From: Pseudomonadales bacterium
GTDB taxonomy: Bacteria > Pseudomonadota > Gammaproteobacteria > Pseudomonadales > Azotimanducaceae
DNA: 49,938 nt
Direction: 5' to 3'
Assembly (NCBI GenBank): GCA_016779385.1
Contig: JADHNT010000005.1
Span: 1-49,938, forward strand
In this document: piece after piece, positions 26,939 through 35,963 of the stretch
How the letters are laid out: each line of letters opens with the position of its first letter
Position numbering within the stretch: position 1 is the first letter of the stretch
Program-made: the position numbers and the translations under genes
The notes under the pieces: model-generated
What the model was told of the DNA's origin: nothing
The model's database searches: none
Seen by the model: only the letters and a program-made list of their open reading frames with translations

Positions 26939-27967
26939 TCAAGGCCGGGGCCCGAGGGTCGGCGCGTAGCTTTGCTTGCCCGCACGACCGGGGATCTCCC
27001 GGGTGAGCTTCGGGACCAGATAGCCCGAGCGGGCTTCGCAGAGCGCTTGGTACAGCGCGAAGGCCGCTTCCTCTTCCACCGCGAAATGCGCCGCCCCGGC
27101 CACGGGATCAAGCAGGTGCAGATAGTAGGGGAGGATGCCTGCGGCGAAGAGCCCATCGCTGAGCGCGGTGAGCGCGGCGAGGCTGTCGTTGACCCCCCGG
27201 AGGAGCACGGCCTGATTGAGCAGGGTCACCCCCGCGGCCCGGAGCGCGGGCAGCCGCTCCGGGAGGCCCGCCCGCAGCTCTTGCGCGTGATTCACATGCA
27301 CCACGAGTACCACCTGAAGGCGGCTGGCAGCGAGTCGACGCACCAGAGCATCGGCGATCCGCTGGGGCAGCACCACCGGGGTACGGCTGTGCAAACGCAC
27401 CCGCTTCAGATGGGGAAGCGCCTCCAGGGCCGTGAGGAGCGCGGCCAGCTTCTCGTCGTCCAGCACGAGGGGATCGCCCCCTGAGAGGATCACCTCCTCG
27501 ATACTGGTTTCCCGTTCCAGGTAGGCGAGGGCCGCGGGAAGCTGGGCGCCGCCGCTATGGCCCTCGCTGTAGGGGTAATGACGCCGAAAGCAGTAGCGGC
27601 AATGCACGGCGCAGGCGCCGGTGGTGATCAGGAGGGCGCGGTTCTGGTATTTGTGCAGCAAGCCGGGCACGGGGCTGTGGAACTGCTCCTCCAGCGGGTC
27701 CGTGGAGAACCCTGGGGTGAGCGCGCGTTCGTCCTGGCTCGCCAGCACCTGCCGGAGTACAGGATCGGAAGGATCGCCGGGATTCATGGCTGCGAGGAAA
27801 GGGACGGGGACGCGCACGGGAAAAGGGCTCGCCCCATCCGGCGCAAGGGTTGCGCGGTGTGCCTCGAGGCCCAGGGCCGCGAGGATCGCTTCTGGGGTGC
27901 GCAGGGCTTCCCGGAGCAGTTTGCGCCAATCCTCGGGCTGCCCAGATTCCAAGCTTATAGGTATCAT
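26939..27967 (-). CDS. epmB: EF-P (R)-beta-lysylation protein, lysine 2,3-aminomutase EpmB
   Basis: Radical-SAM, PLP-dependent aminomutase that turns L-alpha-lysine into (R)-beta-lysine for attachment to elongation factor P. The 342-residue product has the radical-SAM cluster motif [12 protein letters not shown] (Cys119, Cys123, Cys126) followed by [19 protein letters not shown]. The length equals the E. coli enzyme (342). I chose the ATG at 27967 (MIPISLESG) over one at 28024, which adds 19 residues without homology. It is head-to-head with efp, as in E. coli, with 132 bases between starts. Confidence 0.96.
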   Translation of the reverse strand: MIPISLESGQPEDWRKLLREALRTPEAILAALGLEAHRATLAPDGASPFPVRVPVPFLAAMNPGDPSDPVLRQVLASQDERALTPGFSTDPLEEQFHSPVPGLLHKYQNRALLITTGACAVHCRYCFRRHYPYSEGHSGGAQLPAALAYLERETSIEEVILSGGDPLVLDDEKLAALLTALEALPHLKRVRLHSRTPVVLPQRIADALVRRLAASRLQVVLVVHVNHAQELRAGLPERLPALRAAGVTLLNQAVLLRGVNDSLAALTALSDGLFAAGILPYYLHLLDPVAGAAHFAVEEEAAFALYQALCEARSGYLVPKLTREIPGRAGKQSYAPTLGPRP

Positions 27968-28000
27968 CACGCCCCGCTGCCAGGGTTGAGGAAAGGAGAA

Positions 28001-28039
28001 AGGCGATTTCGCCTCCCGCCGCACCCAGGCCTTTGGCCT
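28001..28039 (+). other. two small hairpins in the epmB/efp divergent region
   Basis: AGGCG-ATTT-CGCCT (28001-28014) and AGGCC-TTT-GGCCT (28027-28039) are perfect five-base inverted repeats 12 bases apart. They lie between the divergent starts and could be leader hairpins or operator sites. A -10-like TACTAT at 28069 follows, but I see no matching -35 box. Confidence 0.35.
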
Positions 28040-28099
28040 TTGCCCGGGGTTTGCCGCTGGCGGGCCCCTACTATTTGCATTGGCGACTTGGGAGACATC

Positions 28100-28672
28100 A
28101 TGGCGTCCTACTCTACTAATGAATTTCGCTCAGGGCTGAAGGTGCTCCTCGACGGAGAGCCCTGCGCCATCATGGAAAACGAGTTTGTGAAGCCGGGGAA
28201 GGGGCAGGCCTTCAACCGCGTGCGCCTTCGCAATCTTAAAACCGGCCGCATGTGGGAACGCACCTTCAAGTCCGGGGAATCCATCGAAGCCGCGGACGTG
28301 ATGGAACTCGATATGGAGTACCTCTATAGCGACGGCGAGTTCTACCACTTTATGAAGACCGATGGCAGCTTCGAGCAGGTCGCTGCCTCCGCCTCCGCCG
28401 TAGGGGACACGAAGGAGTGGCTAAAGGAACAGGAGTCCTACCAGATCGTGCTCTGGAACGAAGACCCGATCTCCGTGACGGCGCCGAACTTCATCGAGCT
28501 TGAGGTGGTGGAGACCGATCCCGGCATCAAGGGGGATACGGCGCAGGGAGGCTCCAAGCCCGCGACCCTGTCTACCGGCGCCGTGGTGAGAGTGCCCCTT
28601 TTCGTTAACCAAGGCGAAATGATTCGCGTCGATACGCGCAGCTCCGAATACCAGAGCCGCGCCAAGGGCTAG
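28100..28672 (+). CDS. efp: elongation factor P
   Basis: Translation factor that rescues ribosomes stalled at runs of proline. The 190-residue protein has three beta-barrel domains; the modification loop reads [13 protein letters not shown] with the acceptor lysine at residue 34, the type expected for beta-lysylation by EpmA/EpmB. The start ATG at 28100 gives [14 protein letters not shown]; the reading frame stays open upstream but has no homology there. GGGAG precedes the ATG. epmA begins two bases after the stop, so substrate and modifying enzyme are made from one message. Confidence 0.98.
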   Translation: MASYSTNEFRSGLKVLLDGEPCAIMENEFVKPGKGQAFNRVRLRNLKTGRMWERTFKSGESIEAADVMELDMEYLYSDGEFYHFMKTDGSFEQVAASASAVGDTKEWLKEQESYQIVLWNEDPISVTAPNFIELEVVETDPGIKGDTAQGGSKPATLSTGAVVRVPLFVNQGEMIRVDTRSSEYQSRAKG

Positions 28673-28674
28673 CC

Positions 28675-29625
28675 ATGGCCGAGCACCCCTGGGCCCCCGG
28701 GGGGAACCGGGCGCGGTGGCAACGCCGCGCCGAGCTCTTTGCCTATCTGCGTCAGTTCTTCGCCGAGCGCGGGGTGCTCGAGGTCGATACCCCGGTTTTG
28801 GGGCGCCTGGGGGTGACCGATCCAGCCCTGGAGGCCCCGGCGGCGGAAGGCGGGGCCCTCCAGACCTCTCCGGAATACTTCATGAAGCGGCTCCTGGCAG
28901 CCGGGAGCGGGCCCATCTATCAGCTGGCCCGGGCCTTTCGCGGCGGCGAGGTGGGCCGGCGCCACAATCCGGAATTTCTGCTGCTCGAGTGGTATCGGCC
29001 GGGCTGGGATGATGAGGCCCTGCGAGGGGAAATGGATGCGCTTCTCGAGCCGCTCCTCCCCGGCTTTCCCGCCGAGCGGCTCCCCTTCGACGCCTTGCTT
29101 AAGCAGGTATTTGGGCTGGCCTGGCGCGAGGTCCCCGAGTCTGCCTGGGCCGAGGCCCTGGCGGCGCACTGGGCGGCCCTCGGGCGAGAGGGGGATCCCC
29201 TGGCTCTCGCCGAGGGCGACCCCCTGACCGTCCTCGAGTGGCTCTACGGCGAGGCGTCGGAAACCCTTCAGGCACCGACCTTCATTACGGATTTCCCCCC
29301 GGCCCTGGCCTCCCTGGCGGCGCTGCGCCCCGGCGAAGAGACGGCCGCACGCTTTGAGCTCGTGGTCGCCGGTGTAGAGCTGGCTAACGGCTTTCAGGAG
29401 CTGTGCTGCGCGAAAACTCAGCGGGACCGCTTCGAAGCCGATCGGGCCCGGCGCCGCCAGCTGGGCAAACCCGATGTGCCGGTGGATGAGGCGCTCCTCG
29501 CGGCCCTGAAAGCGGGTCTGCCTCCCTGCGCCGGGGTAGCCCTGGGGGTGGATCGGGTGCTCATGCTGATGACTGGAGCCGCCAGCCTCGATGAGGTTAT
29601 GCCCTTCAGCTGGGCGCGGCGTTAG
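28675..29625 (+). CDS. epmA: EF-P--(R)-beta-lysine ligase EpmA
   Basis: Truncated class II lysyl-tRNA-synthetase homologue (also called PoxA, GenX or YjeA) that activates (R)-beta-lysine and joins it to Lys34 of EF-P. The 316-residue protein lacks the tRNA anticodon-binding domain. Class II motif 2 is seen as ARAFRGGEVGRRHNPEFLLLEWYRPGW and motif 3 near GLPPCAGVALGVDRVLMLM (each quoted in part only). In E. coli epmA also lies close to psd, but efp is far away; here efp and epmA are adjacent. The stop overlaps the psd stop by four bases. Confidence 0.95.
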   Translation: MAEHPWAPGGNRARWQRRAELFAYLRQFFAERGVLEVDTPVLGRLGVTDPALEAPAAEGGALQTSPEYFMKRLLAAGSGPIYQLARAFRGGEVGRRHNPEFLLLEWYRPGWDDEALRGEMDALLEPLLPGFPAERLPFDALLKQVFGLAWREVPESAWAEALAAHWAALGREGDPLALAEGDPLTVLEWLYGEASETLQAPTFITDFPPALASLAALRPGEETAARFELVVAGVELANGFQELCCAKTQRDRFEADRARRRQLGKPDVPVDEALLAALKAGLPPCAGVALGVDRVLMLMTGAASLDEVMPFSWARR

Positions 29626-30473
29626 CGCGCTAGCAGCGCGTCTCCCAGGCGCAGGGGTGCCCCCGGGTCCCGGGGCTGCCAGTCCTTCCCGAGGGTGCCG
29701 CGAAGGCGTTCTGAGAGCAGCACGATCACCGTTGACCCTAGCTCAAAGGCCCCGAGCGCTTCCCCTCGCGCCACCTCCGTACCCTCCCCTTGGCGCCAGC
29801 GAGCGGCGCTTTCGGCCGTGACCCGGCCGGTCCAGCGGGTGCGCATGGCGCCTACGATAAGCGCGCCTACGAGCACGAGGGCAAAGGGCCCACCGGGGGT
29901 TTCAAACTCGAGTACCGCGCGCTCGTTGCGGGCAAAGAGCCCGGGACGCGTGGCAGCGGTGGCGGGATTCACAGAGAACAGATCCCCGGGCAGGTAGCGC
30001 AAAGCCATGAGCGTGCCCGCGAGGGGCATGTGAATCTGGTGGTAGTCCCGGGGGGCGAGGTAGATCGTTGCAAAGGCCCCGTTGTTGTAGGCCGCGGCGT
30101 TGCCGGCCAGGAGCGCCGCCGCGGAGTAGTCGATGCCCTTTGCCTGAAACAGCTGGCCGGTGCGGATCGGGCCTTGGGCTGAGAGGGCGCCATCGCAGGG
30201 ACTCGCGAGTACGACCAGATCTTCGGGCCAGCTTCGCGCCCCGGGCTTTAAATCCCTAGTAAAAAAGGCGTTGAAGCTCGGAAAGGCCTCGGGGCGGGTC
30301 TCCACCGCTTCGCTGAGGTCTACCTTGAATACGGCGACGAAGGCCCGAATGGCTAAGGTCGTGAGCCAGCCCCCCTCCCAGCGTGCGAAGGCTCCGGCGA
30401 GGCGAGTGAGCAGCGCCTTCGGAAGGCGATGCTGGAGCCAGAGAAAGCGCTGAGCGCGGGCAAGATCAACCAT
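29622..30473 (-). CDS. psd: phosphatidylserine decarboxylase proenzyme
   Basis: Inner-membrane enzyme making phosphatidylethanolamine. It is cut by itself at the LGST motif, where Ser247 (FELGSTVIVL) becomes the pyruvoyl group of the alpha chain. Other active-site parts are SPCDGALSAQG (Asp) and YHQIHMP (His). The 283 residues match the family. I use the ATG at 30473 (MVDLARAQRFLWLQ); the frame stays open upstream inside rhdA but without homology. It overlaps the end of rhdA by eight bases, so translation is probably coupled. Third gene of the leftward set rsgA-rhdA-psd. Confidence 0.96.
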   Translation of the reverse strand: MVDLARAQRFLWLQHRLPKALLTRLAGAFARWEGGWLTTLAIRAFVAVFKVDLSEAVETRPEAFPSFNAFFTRDLKPGARSWPEDLVVLASPCDGALSAQGPIRTGQLFQAKGIDYSAAALLAGNAAAYNNGAFATIYLAPRDYHQIHMPLAGTLMALRYLPGDLFSVNPATAATRPGLFARNERAVLEFETPGGPFALVLVGALIVGAMRTRWTGRVTAESAARWRQGEGTEVARGEALGAFELGSTVIVLLSERLRGTLGKDWQPRDPGAPLRLGDALLAR

Positions 30474-31314
30474 GGGGGTGCGGTCCTTCCGTAATGGGCG
30501 TGGTCGGGTGGTTGCCCCACTCGCCCCAGCTTCCGGCGTAGGCGCGGATGGGCCAGCCGAGGAGGCGGCCCGCAAGATAGCTGAGGCCCGAGCGATGGTG
30601 GCTGTGGCAATGGGTAATGATGGGGCGGGTGCCATCAATGCCTGCCTCCGAGAGCCAGCTCTTTAGATCGACGCGCAGCCGTCCGCTCCCTTTGGGATCA
30701 AGAAGGGTAGTCATGGGGACGTTCACCGCACCGGGGATGTGGCCGTTGCGCACCGCAGTGCGCTGGAATCCCGCATATTCTGCGGGGCCTCGGGCGTCCC
30801 AAAGGCAGTGCGTGCCCGCCGCCAGAGCGGCTTCCACGTTCTCCAGGGTGGCCCAGGGCTCGGAGTTCGGGAAGGCGCTTAGGGGGGGCGCCTCGGCCAC
30901 GGTGAAGGGCTTCGGCGGCGGGCAATGCTCTAGGGGCCGGCCGGCCTCGGCCCAGGCGATGAGGCCACCATCAAGAACGGCCCATGTTTCAATGCCGAAG
31001 AGCTCCAGGGTCCACACCGCACGCCCGGCCCAGGCGCCCCCTTCGTCGTCGTAGAGCACCACCGGAGCCCTGCCTGCCCAGGGCTCCGGGCCAAGGGCCC
31101 CGGCCAGGGTTTGGCGCAGGCGCTCTGGATCTTGGGGGTTCCCTGGCGCGGGCCCAAAGCCCAGGAGTAGATCCATGGGGTTCAGCAGCCGGGCGCCGGG
31201 CAGGTGGGCCTGGGCAAAGCGCTGCGGAGTACCAACATCCAGTAGACAAAGCCCGGGCGTCTCGGTGGCCAGGGCGTCGAAGGCCTCCAGGGAGAGGCAT
31301 CGATCAAGGTTCAT
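30466..31314 (-). CDS. rhdA: thiosulfate sulfurtransferase (rhodanese), RhdA-like
   Basis: Two-domain rhodanese of 282 residues that moves sulfane sulfur from thiosulfate or a similar donor to cyanide or other acceptors. Only the C-terminal domain has the active-site loop, THCHSHHRSG with the catalytic cysteine near residue 236. The loop closely follows the CQTHHRSG loop of Azotobacter/Pseudomonas RhdA rather than the CG-type loop of mercaptopyruvate sulfurtransferases. The ATG at 31314 overlaps the rsgA stop as ATGA. The rhdA-psd neighbourhood is also known from Pseudomonas. Confidence 0.9.
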   Translation of the reverse strand: MNLDRCLSLEAFDALATETPGLCLLDVGTPQRFAQAHLPGARLLNPMDLLLGFGPAPGNPQDPERLRQTLAGALGPEPWAGRAPVVLYDDEGGAWAGRAVWTLELFGIETWAVLDGGLIAWAEAGRPLEHCPPPKPFTVAEAPPLSAFPNSEPWATLENVEAALAAGTHCLWDARGPAEYAGFQRTAVRNGHIPGAVNVPMTTLLDPKGSGRLRVDLKSWLSEAGIDGTRPIITHCHSHHRSGLSYLAGRLLGWPIRAYAGSWGEWGNHPTTPITEGPHPHG

Positions 31315-32201
31315 AGGGCCTCCGGGCCGGCTTGGCATTGGCGATAGCGAGCCAAACGCTCGGCGCCCAGGGTGCCATCGGCGAGGGCGGCCTGCACCCC
31401 GCAGCCGGGCTCCTGGTCGTGGGCGCAATCGCGAAAGCGGCAGTGGGCGGCAGCGGCGGCCACGTCTGGGAAGGTTTTGGCCAGGGCCCAGGTACTGACT
31501 GGCAGGGGAACGAAGCGCCGGAGCCCTGGGGCGTCGATGAGGGTGCCCTCCGTGAGGGAGGCCCCGAGGGGATAGAGGCGCACCACGCTGGTGGTGTGCC
31601 GGCCCCGGCCAAGGCCCCGGTTCAGCCGTTCGGATAGGCTGCCAACCTTGGCGGCGGCTTCGGGCATGAGGGCGTTTAAAAGGGACGATTTCCCAACTCC
31701 GGACTGCCCGGCAAAGGCCGCCCGGCGACCCTGAAGCGCGGTGCGCAGGGCCTCGATGCCCTCCCCGGCCTTGGCGCTTAGGCGAAAAGCGCGAAAGCCC
31801 AGGGCGGAGAACGCCTGGTGTAGCGTTTCCGCCTCGGGGCTGGCCAGGTCGCATTTGTTGTGCAAAAGCCAGGGCTCGAGGCCCGCGTCGAAGGCGGCGG
31901 CCAGGAGCGGATCCAATAGATCGCCGTGGGGCGCCGGGGCGCTGGCAAAGGTAATGAGCAAGGTGTCGAGGTTAGCGCAGATGGGTCGCGTGCCCCGGGC
32001 CGTTTGCCGTTCCAGCAGCGTTTGCCGGGGTAGGGCCTCCAAGGCGAGCACCGTGTCCCCGTCCACCGCCAGACGCACCTCATCCCCGGCCACTAGGGGG
32101 GGCAGGGCGCTGCGGAGCGCGCAGCGGGTGGGGGTCAGAGTCGACTCCGGTGCTACGAGCAGTTCATGACCAAGGTGGGACAGCACGACGGCCCGGGTCA
32201 T
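31311..32201 (-). CDS. rsgA: ribosome small-subunit-dependent GTPase RsgA
   Basis: GTPase that helps mature the 30S ribosomal subunit. 296 residues with an N-terminal OB fold and a circularly permuted GTPase domain: NLDTLLITFASAP, LLHNKCDL (G4) before the P-loop GQSGVGKSSLLNAL (G1), then IDAPGLRRF (G3). The C-terminal zinc finger is complete: C-RFRD-C-A-H-DQEPG-C. First gene of the leftward set with rhdA (4-base ATGA overlap) and psd, and divergent from orn with 74 bases between starts. Confidence 0.97.
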   Translation of the reverse strand: MTRAVVLSHLGHELLVAPESTLTPTRCALRSALPPLVAGDEVRLAVDGDTVLALEALPRQTLLERQTARGTRPICANLDTLLITFASAPAPHGDLLDPLLAAAFDAGLEPWLLHNKCDLASPEAETLHQAFSALGFRAFRLSAKAGEGIEALRTALQGRRAAFAGQSGVGKSSLLNALMPEAAAKVGSLSERLNRGLGRGRHTTSVVRLYPLGASLTEGTLIDAPGLRRFVPLPVSTWALAKTFPDVAAAAAHCRFRDCAHDQEPGCGVQAALADGTLGAERLARYRQCQAGPEAL

Positions 32202-32224
32202 GGGCGCGGTCCTCTTACGGCCTT

Positions 32225-32233
32225 TGCTAAACT
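32225..32233 (+). promoter_or_regulatory. candidate extended -10 promoter for orn
   Basis: TGC-TAAACT is an extended -10 motif (TGn plus TAAACT, four of six) 43 bases before the orn ATG, in the 74-base rsgA/orn divergent gap. No convincing -35 box is present. Confidence 0.3.
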
Positions 32234-32275
32234 GCCGTTCAGCGCTGCGGCCGCTTGCCGCGAAAGGAGCTTCCC

Positions 32276-32821
32276 ATGGCCGAGCACCCCCCCATGATCT
32301 GGATGGATTTGGAAATGACCGGCCTCGATCCCGAGGACAACGTCATTATCGAGATCGCCACCCTGGTCACGGACAGCGAGCTCCAGGTTCTGGCCGAGGG
32401 TCCGGTTTTTGCCATTCATCACGGTGAAGCCGAGCTGGATAAAATGGATGAATGGAACTGGACCCACCATGGAGGCTCGGGGCTGGTGGATCGGGTTCGC
32501 GCCAGCACCGTGTCCACGGCGCAGGCTGAGGCGGAAACCCTGGCATTCCTCCAGAGTTTTGCGGGGCCGGGGCAGGCGCCGCTCTGTGGCAATTCCATTC
32601 ATCAAGATCGTCGATTCCTTCGCCGGCACATGCCGACCCTCGAAGCCTTCTTCCATTATCGCCTGATTGACGTCAGCACGGTGAAGGGCCTCGCCGCGCG
32701 CTGGTATCCCGAGGCCTACGCTGGGGTGCAGAAACAGGGGCGGCATCTGGCCCTGGACGATATCCGCGATTCCATCGCCGAGCTGGCCCACTACCGGCGG
32801 ACGATCTTCAAGGCGCCTTAG
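32276..32821 (+). CDS. orn: oligoribonuclease
   Basis: Essential 3'-5' exonuclease of the DEDDh family that degrades two- to five-base RNAs, including pGpG from cyclic-di-GMP breakdown. The 181 residues equal the E. coli length. Catalytic acids are visible: [11 protein letters not shown] (Asp, Glu), [11 protein letters not shown] (Asp) and the [13 protein letters not shown] His/Asp pair. The ATG at 32276 has AAAGGAG at the correct distance; an in-frame start 21 bases upstream was rejected. Its last 14 bases overlap the 3' end of the opposing queG. Confidence 0.98.
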   Translation: MAEHPPMIWMDLEMTGLDPEDNVIIEIATLVTDSELQVLAEGPVFAIHHGEAELDKMDEWNWTHHGGSGLVDRVRASTVSTAQAEAETLAFLQSFAGPGQAPLCGNSIHQDRRFLRRHMPTLEAFFHYRLIDVSTVKGLAARWYPEAYAGVQKQGRHLALDDIRDSIAELAHYRRTIFKAP

Positions 32822-33890
32822 CGGCCTGCTCTGCCAGGGCCCAGGTCAGGTGCTCGCGCACCATGGGGCTTGCGGTCTTCATGCATTCTCTGAGCGCGGC
32901 GACGATCGCAGGATCGAAGGGCGCATTCCCTAGGCCCACGGCCAGATTGCGTTGCCAGCCCTCAAAGCCCGGGCGGCGCAGCGGGCTGCCGGCGGTGCGC
33001 GCCGACCAGGTGGCTTCATCCCAGCGGAAAAGCTCCAGGAGTTCGCTACGATCGAAGTCGTGGCGCGGGGCGAAGTCCCCTTCCCCCGTGGGCCTTGAGA
33101 ACTTGGTGAAGGGGCATACCAGCTGGCAGTCGTCGCAGCCAAAGATGCGATTGCCCAAGGGACGGCGGAGGGCTTCGGGAATGGGGCCCTTGTTTTCGAT
33201 GGTTTGGTAGGCGAGGCAGCGCCGGGCGTCGAGCTGCCTAGGTCCGCGGAAGGCGTCCGTGGGGCAAGCGCTCAGGCAGCGGCTGCAGGTCCCGCAGGGG
33301 TCGCCGGTGCTGGGGTCGTCGATGGGCAGGGGAAGGGTGCTCAAAATCTCCCCGAGCAAAAACCAGGAGCCCGCCTCCCGGTTCAGAAGCAGCGTGTTCT
33401 TGCCGATCCAGCCCAGGCCGGCCTTCTCCCCATAGGCCTTCTCTAGGAGGGGCGCGGAGTCCGTAAGGGCTCGGTGTTGCCCACCGGCTTCCTGTTCGAT
33501 GCGCTCCGCCAGGCGAGCGAGGCGGGGCCTCAGCACCTTGTGGTAGTCCCGGCCCAGGGCGTAGCGGGCGATATAGGCCTTTCGAGGGTCGGCGAGCACG
33601 GCTTCCGGGTCATCATCCCGGGGCCGGTAGTTCATGCGAACGCTGATGACCCGAAGGGCCCCGGGCAAGAGCCCCGGGGGGTCGCTCCGAAGGGCTTCGT
33701 GGCGCTCCATCCAGAGCATGGAGCCGTGGTGGCCCTCAGCCAACCACTGGGCGAGATAGTCCCGGTGGGGTCCGGCGTCTACGTCTGTGACCCCCAGCGC
33801 CTCAAAGCCGAGCTCTCGGGCCCAGCCGTCGAGGCGTCGACGCAGCGCGTCAAGCACCGCAGGGCTGGCGGGGGTCGCTCCATTGCTCAT
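32808..33890 (-). CDS. queG: epoxyqueuosine reductase
   Basis: Cobalamin-dependent iron-sulfur enzyme for the last step of queuosine synthesis in tRNA (epoxyqueuosine to queuosine). The 360 residues include two 4Fe-4S motifs, [12 protein letters not shown] and the later [10 protein letters not shown], which together place eight cysteines, and the N-terminal region around [12 protein letters not shown]. Length fits the family (about 350-380). It faces orn tail to tail with a 14-base overlap and is head-to-head with nnr (67 bases). Pseudomonads show the same neighbourhood. Confidence 0.97.
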   Translation of the reverse strand: MSNGATPASPAVLDALRRRLDGWARELGFEALGVTDVDAGPHRDYLAQWLAEGHHGSMLWMERHEALRSDPPGLLPGALRVISVRMNYRPRDDDPEAVLADPRKAYIARYALGRDYHKVLRPRLARLAERIEQEAGGQHRALTDSAPLLEKAYGEKAGLGWIGKNTLLLNREAGSWFLLGEILSTLPLPIDDPSTGDPCGTCSRCLSACPTDAFRGPRQLDARRCLAYQTIENKGPIPEALRRPLGNRIFGCDDCQLVCPFTKFSRPTGEGDFAPRHDFDRSELLELFRWDEATWSARTAGSPLRRPGFEGWQRNLAVGLGNAPFDPAIVAALRECMKTASPMVREHLTWALAEQAAKAP

Positions 33891-33920
33891 GGGATACCTG
33901 CAGGGGACAGGGGGAGGCCC

Positions 33921-33926
33921 TATACT
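33921..33926 (+). promoter_or_regulatory. candidate -10 box for nnr
   Basis: TATACT (five of six matches) lies 31 bases before the nnr ATG in the queG/nnr gap. The hexamer 17 bases upstream (CTGCAG) is a poor -35 box. Motif only. Confidence 0.3.
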
Positions 33927-33957
33927 GCCCCGGCCCTGCTACGTGGAGAAAGCCCCC

Positions 33958-35448
33958 ATGACCTGCGCCCCCGTTCCGGGCATGAGCGATGCCCTGGCCT
34001 ATACGGCCGCTGCCGCCCAGGCGCACGATCGCGCGCTCCAAGCTGAGGGCATGCCTGGCTTACGGCTCATGCGCCGGGCAGCTCAGGCGGCGCTGACTAC
34101 GCTGCAAGGATCCTGGCCTGAAGCACGGCAGTTGGCGATCCTAGCGGGGCCGGGCCATAACGGCGGGGATGGGGCCGTGCTGGCGAGCCTGGCCCAGGGG
34201 CGGGGCCTCGCCTGCACCATCTTCTATCTTTCGCCGCCCAAGAGCGCGGACGCGCAACGCGCCCAGGACTTTGCAGAGGCCGCCGGGGTCGCCTTTGCCC
34301 CCTTCGATCAGTTTGATCCTTCAGCCTTCGATCTGGTGGTGGATGGCCTTCTGGGTACGGGCCCTGCGCGCCCCGTGCGAGGGGCGCTGGCGCACTGCTT
34401 TGAGCGGGTGAATGCCCAGGGCGTGCCCGTGCTGGCGCTGGACCTGCCCAGCGGCTTGGAGGCCGATACGGGGGCGGCCCCAGGCGCCGTTCTGCGGGCG
34501 ACGGTGACCCAAAGCCTGCTGCTTCCTAAGCGCGGCGCTTTCACCGGGGAAGCCCGGAATTGGGTCGGAACGCTGACCCACGCCGACCTTGCCTGCCCGC
34601 CTCCCGCCGAGGTCTTGGAGGGCACGGTGACCCTCCTGGGCCCCCGGCCCTCGGGGGCCTTGCCTCGGCCCGCCGCCGCGCACAAGGGCGTTTTTGGCCG
34701 CGTGCTGGTGGTTGCCGGGGGCGAGGGTATGGGCGGGGCAGGCCTTTTGGCAGCGGAGGCGGCGCTGCGCGCCGGCGCGGGCGCCGTCACCCTGGCCACG
34801 GCGTCGGCCCACGTGGCGCCGGCCCTGGCGCGGTGCCCGGAGTTGATGGTGCGGGGCGTCACCCATCGACGGGATCTTGCCCCCCTCCTGGCCCGCGCTG
34901 ACGCGGTCCTGCTGGGTCCGGGGCTCGGGCTCGATGGCTGGGCCCGGCAGCTCTTTGGCGCGGTGGTAGAGGCGCGCCTGCCCACGGTTTTCGATGCCGA
35001 TGGTCTCACCCTGCTCGCGGAGCCGGGGCCTCGCGCGCTCCCCTTTCCCGCCCTCCTTACGCCTCACCCCGGGGAGGCGGGACGCCTGCTCGGCTGCCCC
35101 ACTGCTTTCGTGGAGTCGGATCGCTTCGCCGCGGCCCAGGCTCTGTTTGCCGACTACGGCGCCCCCACCGTGCTTAAGGGGGCCGGAGCGATTGTTGCTA
35201 ACCAGGCTGGCCTGGCGGTGAGCCTCGGGGGCAATAGCGCCATGGCCACCGCAGGCATGGGGGATGTGCTGGCCGGGCTGACCGCGGGGCTATGGGCTCA
35301 GGGGCTGGCGGCGGAGGCGGCGCTCACGGCGGCGGTGCAGCTTCACGGGGAAGCCGGGGACCGGGCCGTGGAGCACCGGGGGCCGAGCCTGCTGGCGCGA
35401 GATCTTTTTGACGAATTCGGGCCCCTGCTAAAGGCCTGGGCACGGTGA
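33958..35448 (+). CDS. nnr: bifunctional NAD(P)H-hydrate epimerase/dehydratase
   Basis: Repairs hydrated NAD(P)H. The N-terminal YjeF_N domain (about 1-215; AGPGHNGGDGAVLA, DLPSGLEADTG) interconverts R and S hydrates, and the C-terminal ADP-dependent dehydratase domain (about 230-496; GRVLVVAGGEGMGGAGLLA, LTPHPGEAGRL, GNSAMATAGMGDVLAGL) dehydrates the S form. 496 residues, close to E. coli Nnr (515). The ATG at 33958 follows GTGGAGAAAG. Its stop is shared with the GTG start of tsaE (GTGA overlap). Confidence 0.96.
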   Translation: MTCAPVPGMSDALAYTAAAAQAHDRALQAEGMPGLRLMRRAAQAALTTLQGSWPEARQLAILAGPGHNGGDGAVLASLAQGRGLACTIFYLSPPKSADAQRAQDFAEAAGVAFAPFDQFDPSAFDLVVDGLLGTGPARPVRGALAHCFERVNAQGVPVLALDLPSGLEADTGAAPGAVLRATVTQSLLLPKRGAFTGEARNWVGTLTHADLACPPPAEVLEGTVTLLGPRPSGALPRPAAAHKGVFGRVLVVAGGEGMGGAGLLAAEAALRAGAGAVTLATASAHVAPALARCPELMVRGVTHRRDLAPLLARADAVLLGPGLGLDGWARQLFGAVVEARLPTVFDADGLTLLAEPGPRALPFPALLTPHPGEAGRLLGCPTAFVESDRFAAAQALFADYGAPTVLKGAGAIVANQAGLAVSLGGNSAMATAGMGDVLAGLTAGLWAQGLAAEAALTAAVQLHGEAGDRAVEHRGPSLLARDLFDEFGPLLKAWAR

Positions 35449-35876
35449 GCGCGCTTGCGGGGGACCACTGGCTGCCTGATGAGGCGGCTACCCTGACCCT
35501 TGGCGCTCAGCTGGCGACCCTGCCCTGTCCCCAGGTGGTTTACCTCTATGGCGATCTGGGTGCGGGGAAGACGACCCTGGTCCGGGGTGCGCTGCGGGCC
35601 CTGGGTTACGAGGGCGCGGTGCGCTCTCCGACCTACACCCTTCTCGAACGCTATGAGCTGGGCGGTAAGGTCATCGTCCACTTCGACCTCTATCGCCTCG
35701 CAGACCCGGAGGAACTTCACGCCCTGGGGCTTCGGGAAATGCTCGAGGAGGTGGCCATGCTGTTCTTTGAGTGGCCCGAGCGGGGGGAGGGGCTCTTGCC
35801 TCCCGCCACCCTGACGCTGCGCTTTAACCTGGAGGGCGACGGGCGACGAGTTCACGGGGCCGTCCCCTCGCCTTGA
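35445..35876 (+). CDS. tsaE: tRNA threonylcarbamoyladenosine biosynthesis ATPase TsaE
   Basis: P-loop ATPase that works with TsaB and TsaD to make t6A at position 37 of ANN-decoding tRNAs. The 143 residues show the Walker A motif YGDLGAGKTTLVRGAL, SPTYTLLERY, HFDLYRL and FFEWPERG, all family hallmarks. The start is GTG, overlapping the nnr stop by four bases, which implies coupled translation. The following gene encodes a cell-wall amidase, as in most gammaproteobacteria. Confidence 0.97.
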   Translation: MSALAGDHWLPDEAATLTLGAQLATLPCPQVVYLYGDLGAGKTTLVRGALRALGYEGAVRSPTYTLLERYELGGKVIVHFDLYRLADPEELHALGLREMLEEVAMLFFEWPERGEGLLPPATLTLRFNLEGDGRRVHGAVPSP

Positions 35877-35963
35877 CCGCCTGTGGACCCCTTGCGAAAG
35901 GGGGAGGGACTGCCCAGACTGACCGAGTTACTTGGCAGTCAGCGTGCGGGGTTTGCGTTCCCC

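Noticed and set aside
27557-28099. Upstream extension of the efp reading frame
   Set aside because: It overlaps epmB on the other strand and has no homology; EF-P clearly begins at 28100.
31315-31854. Upstream extension of the rhdA reading frame
   Set aside because: It is antisense-frame sequence inside rsgA on the same strand; the rhodanese begins at the ATG overlapping the rsgA stop.
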